DNA of 64,000 nt from Pelagibacteraceae bacterium AG-390-D18. Lineage in GTDB: Bacteria; Pseudomonadota; Alphaproteobacteria; Pelagibacterales; Pelagibacteraceae. Position numbers and translations under genes: made by a program. Within the stretch, counting starts at the first letter, position 1. Each line of letters starts with the position of its first letter. The stretch covers positions 1 to 64,000 of the forward strand of contig QCGY01000005.1 in NCBI GenBank assembly GCA_003279715.1, in the 5' to 3' direction. Below are positions 60,258 to 64,000 of this stretch, piece by piece. The notes under the pieces are model-generated. The model did no database searches. It was not told the DNA's origin and was given only the letters and a program-made list of their open reading frames with translations.

Positions 60258-60392
60258 AATAGTATTTTTTATATACTAGTCTATGAAATTGACCAAATAA
60301 TTATTTAATTAAGATTAATTGCTTGGATAAAATTATAAAATAATATTATATTTTAACAAAATAAATCTTTATTCAATCAGTAAAGTACTTAG

Positions 60393-61169
60393 ATGAAATT
60401 GAAAAATAAAGTTGCAATAGTTACTGGAGGTGGGAAAGGTATAGGGGCAGAAATTTGCTTAAGATTGGCAAAAGAAGGAGCAAAAATTGTTATTGCTGAA
60501 ATGGATATCAAAAGTGGAGAAGATATTCAAAAAAAAATTATTGAAAATATGGGCGAAGCGATTGTAGTTAACACCAATGTTGCTGATGAAGTTAGTGTAA
60601 ATAATATGGCAAATGAAGCTGTCAAAAAATTTAGCAAAATTGATATTTTAATTAATAATGCTGGCATAAGACATATCAATAATATTTTAGATCATACAAA
60701 AAAACAGTGGGACGAAATGATTTCAGTAAATCTTACGGGGCCATATCTTTGTTGTAAGGTAGTAATTCCTCACATGATTAAAAATGGCAAAGGTAAGATT
60801 GTTAATTTTGGTTCTATTGCCAGTTTTATGGGTAGACCTGATAGAGTAGCATATGTTGCAGCTAAAACAGGTGTCTTAGGTTTAACTAGAGCACTAGCAG
60901 TTGATTTAACTGGAAAAAATATAAATGTTAATACTATTTGCCCAGGTTTAATTTCAACACCTTTCAATCAAAAATTTGCTGAAGATCCAGTGCATGGTGA
61001 GGCGTGGGGTAAAGAAACTATTGTTGGACGATGGGGAGTGCCTTCTGATATATCTGGGGCTGCAGTATTTTTATCAAGCGATGATGCTGATTTTATTAAT
61101 GGGTCAGAGATTAAAATTGATGGTGGTTGGTTAGCTGCTAAAACTAGAAAAGGTGAGATAGAGAATTAA
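60393..61169 (+). CDS. Short-chain dehydrogenase/reductase
   Basis: The 258-residue SDR has the motif AIVTGGGKGIGAEICLRLAKEG, ILINNAGIRH, the catalytic segment FGSIASFMG with YVAAK, and IDGGWLAAK at the C-terminus. It is the first gene of a plus-strand operon and its stop abuts the next ATG (AATTAAATG). With an aldehyde dehydrogenase and a hydroxyisobutyrate-type dehydrogenase behind it, it fits stepwise oxidation of a small alcohol or hydroxy acid. The substrate is unknown. Confidence 0.92.
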   Translation: MKLKNKVAIVTGGGKGIGAEICLRLAKEGAKIVIAEMDIKSGEDIQKKIIENMGEAIVVNTNVADEVSVNNMANEAVKKFSKIDILINNAGIRHINNILDHTKKQWDEMISVNLTGPYLCCKVVIPHMIKNGKGKIVNFGSIASFMGRPDRVAYVAAKTGVLGLTRALAVDLTGKNINVNTICPGLISTPFNQKFAEDPVHGEAWGKETIVGRWGVPSDISGAAVFLSSDDADFINGSEIKIDGGWLAAKTRKGEIEN

Positions 61170-62690
61170 ATGAGTGATAGTTTAAAACAAAATTTAGATT
61201 TAGCTTTGAGTAACGCAACACGATTATCAAACAAAGTTTTAATTGACGGTAAATTGACCTCTGCAAAATCTTCTAAAAAAATTAAAGTCATAAACCCAAG
61301 CACAGGTGAACAAATTGGTGAAGCGCCTCAATGTGATAAAATTGATGTAGATACAGCAGTAAGTTCAGCTGAAGTTGCTTTTCAAAAATGGAAAAAAATT
61401 CCTGCACGGGAACGAGGAAAAATGATGACTTCTGCAGCAAGAAAACTTGAAGAAAGAAAAGATGAGATTGAAACTTTATTAGCTTTAGATACAGGTAACG
61501 CTCTTAGAACTCAGGCTAAACCTGAAACAGCTGCATCAATTGAATTGACTCATATGTTTGCTGGTCTTGCTGGAGAAATAAAAGGTGAAAATTATCCACC
61601 AAATATTCCTAATACAATACACTATACAACTAAAGATCCTATAGGTGTTGTCTGTGCAATAATTCCTTGGAACGCTCCATTATTTCTAACTGTTGCAAAA
61701 ATTGCACCTGCAATAGTTGCAGGTAATACTGTCGTTTTAAAAACAGCTGAACAAGCTCCATTTTGTGCATTACTAGTTTGTGAAATTCTTCAACAAGAAT
61801 TACCTCCTGGAGTTTTAAATGTAATATCAGGTTATGGCGAAGAATGCGGTGAACCTTTAATTACTCATGAAAAAATTAGAAAAGTAACTTTTACAGGTTC
61901 TTTTTCTGTAGGAAAAATTATAGCTTCAAAAGCTGCACCTAAATTATGTCCGGTTACTTTAGAATTAGGTGGAAAAAATCCAAATATTATTATGAGTGAT
62001 GCAGATTTAGAGATTGCAATTCCAGGAGTAATAGATGGGATGAGATACACGAGGCAGGGACAAGCATGTACAGCTGGTTCTAGAGTTTACATACATGAAA
62101 AAATTTATGACAAAGTTTTGGATGGAGCAGTTAAAAAATTAAGTAAACTAAAAATGGGAAATGCACTGGATGAAAATTCAGATATTGGTGCAATTATCTC
62201 AGAAGAACAGCTTAAACGAACACTTTATTATATGGATATTGCAAAAAAAAATCCTTCAACAAAGATTTTACATGGTGGAAATCAATCAAAAGGTGAAGAA
62301 TATAAAGATGGCTTTTATTATGAACCAACCTTACTTTCAGGATTACCAGTTAGCTCTCCAGTTTGCCAAGAAGAAGTTTTTGGCCCTGTTGCTTGTGCCA
62401 TTCCATTTAAAAGTTTTGATGAAGTTATGAAAAGTGCAAATGACACACAATTTGGTTTATCAGCAGTTTTATGGACTAAAGATTTATCAAGAGCTTTACA
62501 GTTTGTTGATGAAATAGAAGCAGGATTTGTCCAAGTTAATCAATGTGTTGCTCCTAGAGCAAATGTTTCTTATGGAGGAATTAAAATGAGTGGTCTGGGA
62601 AAAGAGTATGCTTTTGACAGTATGATGAATCATTTTACACAAAGTAAAACAGTATTAATTAATAGAGGGAAATCGAATATAGATGTCTAA
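61170..62690 (+). CDS. Aldehyde dehydrogenase
   Basis: The 506-residue NAD(P)-dependent aldehyde dehydrogenase has PWNAPLFLTVAKIAPAIVAGN, the catalytic Glu in LELGGKNPN, the catalytic Cys in TRQGQACTAGSR and EEVFGPVACAIPF. The overall look is that of betaine-aldehyde or semialdehyde-type enzymes. It begins one base after the SDR stop and overlaps the next gene by eight bases, so the three enzymes are made together and probably handle one substrate. Confidence 0.93.
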   Translation: MSDSLKQNLDLALSNATRLSNKVLIDGKLTSAKSSKKIKVINPSTGEQIGEAPQCDKIDVDTAVSSAEVAFQKWKKIPARERGKMMTSAARKLEERKDEIETLLALDTGNALRTQAKPETAASIELTHMFAGLAGEIKGENYPPNIPNTIHYTTKDPIGVVCAIIPWNAPLFLTVAKIAPAIVAGNTVVLKTAEQAPFCALLVCEILQQELPPGVLNVISGYGEECGEPLITHEKIRKVTFTGSFSVGKIIASKAAPKLCPVTLELGGKNPNIIMSDADLEIAIPGVIDGMRYTRQGQACTAGSRVYIHEKIYDKVLDGAVKKLSKLKMGNALDENSDIGAIISEEQLKRTLYYMDIAKKNPSTKILHGGNQSKGEEYKDGFYYEPTLLSGLPVSSPVCQEEVFGPVACAIPFKSFDEVMKSANDTQFGLSAVLWTKDLSRALQFVDEIEAGFVQVNQCVAPRANVSYGGIKMSGLGKEYAFDSMMNHFTQSKTVLINRGKSNIDV

Positions 62691-63609
62691 TCATATTGCT
62701 TTTATTGGAGTTGGTAACATGGGAAATCCGATGGCTAACCAATTAGTTAAAGCTGGTCAAAATGTAAAAGTTTTTGATGTATCTTCAGATGTAATTGAAA
62801 TTGCAAAACAGTCAGGTTTAAATGTTATTAATTCGATGAAAGAATTACTTGAAGGGGCAACTACAGTGATTTCTATGTTACCAGAAGGTAAACATGTTCG
62901 TTCACTTTATTTGGGAGATAATGGAATATTAAAAAGCATCCCAAAAGATTGTTTGATAATTGATTGTTCAACTATTGATATTGAGACATCTTTAGCTCTA
63001 GGTAATGAAGCAAAAAAAATTGGAATTAATATGATTGATGCTCCTGTTACAGGCGGAGTGATGGGTGCAAGAGCTGGAAAATTAAATTTTTTAGTTGGTG
63101 GAACCGATGAAGCGGTAGCTTTAGCTAAGCCGTTGTTTGATATAATGGGACAAAAAATTCTACATGCTGGTGCTCAAGGGAGTGGAGTAGGTGTCAAAAT
63201 TTGTAACAATATGTCTTTGGGAATTTCAATGATAGCATCTGCTGAAGCTTTAATGTTAGCTCAAAGATTAAAAATGGATGTTAAAAAAGTTCACTCTATT
63301 ATTAAGGAGGCTTCAGGAAATAATTGGGCCATGACTAATTATACACCATTACCGAATCTTACTGAAGGTGTTCCATCAAACAATAAATATCGACCAGGTT
63401 TTACAGCTGCTATGATGAAAAAAGATTTAAATTTAGCAAGAGATGCTGCGAAATCTGTAGATGCATCTACTCCACTTGGTAAAGCTGCTTTAGATATTTT
63501 TTCTAAGTTTTGTGAAGATGGTGACAGTGATACAGATTATTCGGGTATTTCAAAGATGATTGGTGGTGATGCTTGGGATTATCCATTTGATCCAAAAGGC
63601 AAAGATTAA
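62683..63609 (+). CDS. mmsB: 3-hydroxyisobutyrate dehydrogenase-like enzyme
   Basis: The 308-residue beta-hydroxyacid dehydrogenase has IAFIGVGNMGNPMANQLVKAG, DAPVTGGVMGARAGKLNFLVGG, the catalytic lysine in GVGVKICNNMSLG and the extra C-terminal text DTDYSGISKMIGG typical of MmsB. It oxidises 3-hydroxyisobutyrate to methylmalonate semialdehyde in valine breakdown; a related hydroxy acid is also possible. It overlaps the aldehyde dehydrogenase by eight bases. It resembles but is distinct from the family member at 8.4 kb. Confidence 0.88.
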   Translation: MSNHIAFIGVGNMGNPMANQLVKAGQNVKVFDVSSDVIEIAKQSGLNVINSMKELLEGATTVISMLPEGKHVRSLYLGDNGILKSIPKDCLIIDCSTIDIETSLALGNEAKKIGINMIDAPVTGGVMGARAGKLNFLVGGTDEAVALAKPLFDIMGQKILHAGAQGSGVGVKICNNMSLGISMIASAEALMLAQRLKMDVKKVHSIIKEASGNNWAMTNYTPLPNLTEGVPSNNKYRPGFTAAMMKKDLNLARDAAKSVDASTPLGKAALDIFSKFCEDGDSDTDYSGISKMIGGDAWDYPFDPKGKD

Positions 63610-63699
63610 AATAAATCTAAACAAGATAGTATTAAAACAATACTATAATTAGTAAATACATCCCTAGTTGTAAAAAATAAAAAAATTAGAATAAAAAGT

Positions 63700-63715
63700 T
63701 TTACATTTGTGTAAA
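63700..63715 (+). promoter_or_regulatory. Perfect inverted repeat upstream of the TRAP gene
   Basis: TTTACA-TTTG-TGTAAA is a perfect 6-bp inverted repeat located 60 bases before the TRAP start codon. Its half-site TTTACA is the same as the core of the aceA/ScfR repeats at 4 kb. An 8-bp stem (63626-63633 with 63639-63646) lies further upstream and may mark the end of the mmsB transcript. Confidence 0.5.
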
Positions 63716-63774
63716 TTTAAGGTTTATTTCACTTCTTATTAAGACTTAATAAATAAAAACGAGAGGGAAATATA

Positions 63775-64000
63775 ATGAAAAAAATCACTTCAATGATTTT
63801 AGCTTTAGTTTTTGCAGTATCTCTAATTGGATCTGCTTCTGCTAAAACATTAAAAATCCAACTTACTTTTCCAAAAACTTCTTACGATGGACAAATCGTT
63901 AAGATGTGGACTGATAGAGTAACAAAATTAACTCGAGGTGAGTTAAAATTTGAACTTTTATCTAAAGGTGAAGTTGTTGGTATGAAAGAAACTTTAGAAG
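63775..64000 (+). CDS. TRAP transporter substrate-binding protein, N-terminal part
   Basis: The gene is cut by the window end. The first 75 codons encode a signal peptide (KKITSMILALVFAVSLIGSASA) and the start of a periplasmic DctP-like protein: LKIQLTFPKTSYDGQIVKMWTDRVTKLTRGELKFELL, which is the usual opening of TRAP binding proteins. The ribosome site GAGAGG is seven bases before the ATG. The membrane subunits should follow. A perfect inverted repeat in the leader is a likely operator. The substrate is unknown, though the operon behind it suggests a small organic acid. Confidence 0.88.
   Translation, partial: MKKITSMILALVFAVSLIGSASAKTLKIQLTFPKTSYDGQIVKMWTDRVTKLTRGELKFELLSKGEVVGMKETLE

Noticed and set aside
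1..64000. CRISPR arrays, insertion sequences, prophage and tRNA-linked islands
   Set aside because: No regularly spaced repeats, transposase or integrase motifs, phage genes or tRNA cloverleaf were found while reading the genes and gaps.

Overview
The window is very AT-rich and densely packed, with intergenic gaps usually under 150 bases. Its gene content (two ammonium transporters, AprBA-AprM, Xsc, isocitrate lyase with a RamB/ScfR-type regulator, many TauE-like exporters, DmdA/GcvT-type enzymes, a TRAP binding protein) is typical of a streamlined marine alphaproteobacterium of the SAR11 clade (Pelagibacterales). I saw no tRNA, rRNA, CRISPR array, insertion sequence or prophage. It reads as chromosomal core with several accessory islands.

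Layout. 0-8.4 kb: end of a YadGH-like ABC exporter, a DmdA/GcvT-family protein, isocitrate lyase with a divergent short-chain fatty acyl regulator and clear operator-like repeats, a run of small genes (GNAT, TauE/SafE, SOUL) and a frameshifted beta-carbonic-anhydrase-like gene. 8.4-14.5 kb: a gamma-butyrobetaine-dioxygenase-like gene overlapping a hydroxyacid dehydrogenase, a histidinol-phosphatase-like enzyme, DUF924, DUF952, and an aldehyde dehydrogenase with a lysine-rich N-terminal reading frame followed by DUF779. 14.5-17.0 kb: a minus-strand cassette of eight very small genes (two SMR-like proteins flanking a DUF2798-like protein, an NTF2-like protein and four small proteins, one of them DUF1330). 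This is the least explained region. 17-26 kb: TPR, BaiN-like flavoprotein, SRAP, DAO oxidase, YtoQ, RseP, HU and two tandem ammonium transporters. 26-38 kb: Bcp, glycosyltransferase, FkbM methyltransferase, rhodanese, RecX, CysQ, DUF3553, MnmA, MetC, MFS transporter, pabB-pabA-pabC and a HIT protein.

38-47.5 kb is a coherent organosulfonate and sulfite island: aprM-aprB-aprA (sulfite oxidation to APS), a small unknown gene, a TauE/SafE exporter, a YeiH-type exporter, suyA-suyB (sulfolactate to pyruvate plus sulfite) and the divergent xsc (sulfoacetaldehyde to acetyl phosphate plus sulfite). The enzymes release sulfite, AprBA oxidises it and the two transporters probably export sulfite or sulfate. 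ATP sulfurylase and phosphotransacetylase are not in the window.

47.5-64 kb: gmd, a DAO oxidase, an EamA transporter, a creatinase-fold protein with a 2-keto-4-pentenoate hydratase-like gene, an M23 peptidase, SDR, TerC, a GMC oxidoreductase, a PhyH dioxygenase, a Baeyer-Villiger-type monooxygenase, an FKBP-rhodanese fusion, an HxlR regulator and an SDR-ALDH-hydroxyisobutyrate dehydrogenase operon that runs up to the start of a TRAP substrate-binding protein.

Functions were assigned by reading motifs and family resemblance without database searches, so substrate-level claims are inference unless stated otherwise.
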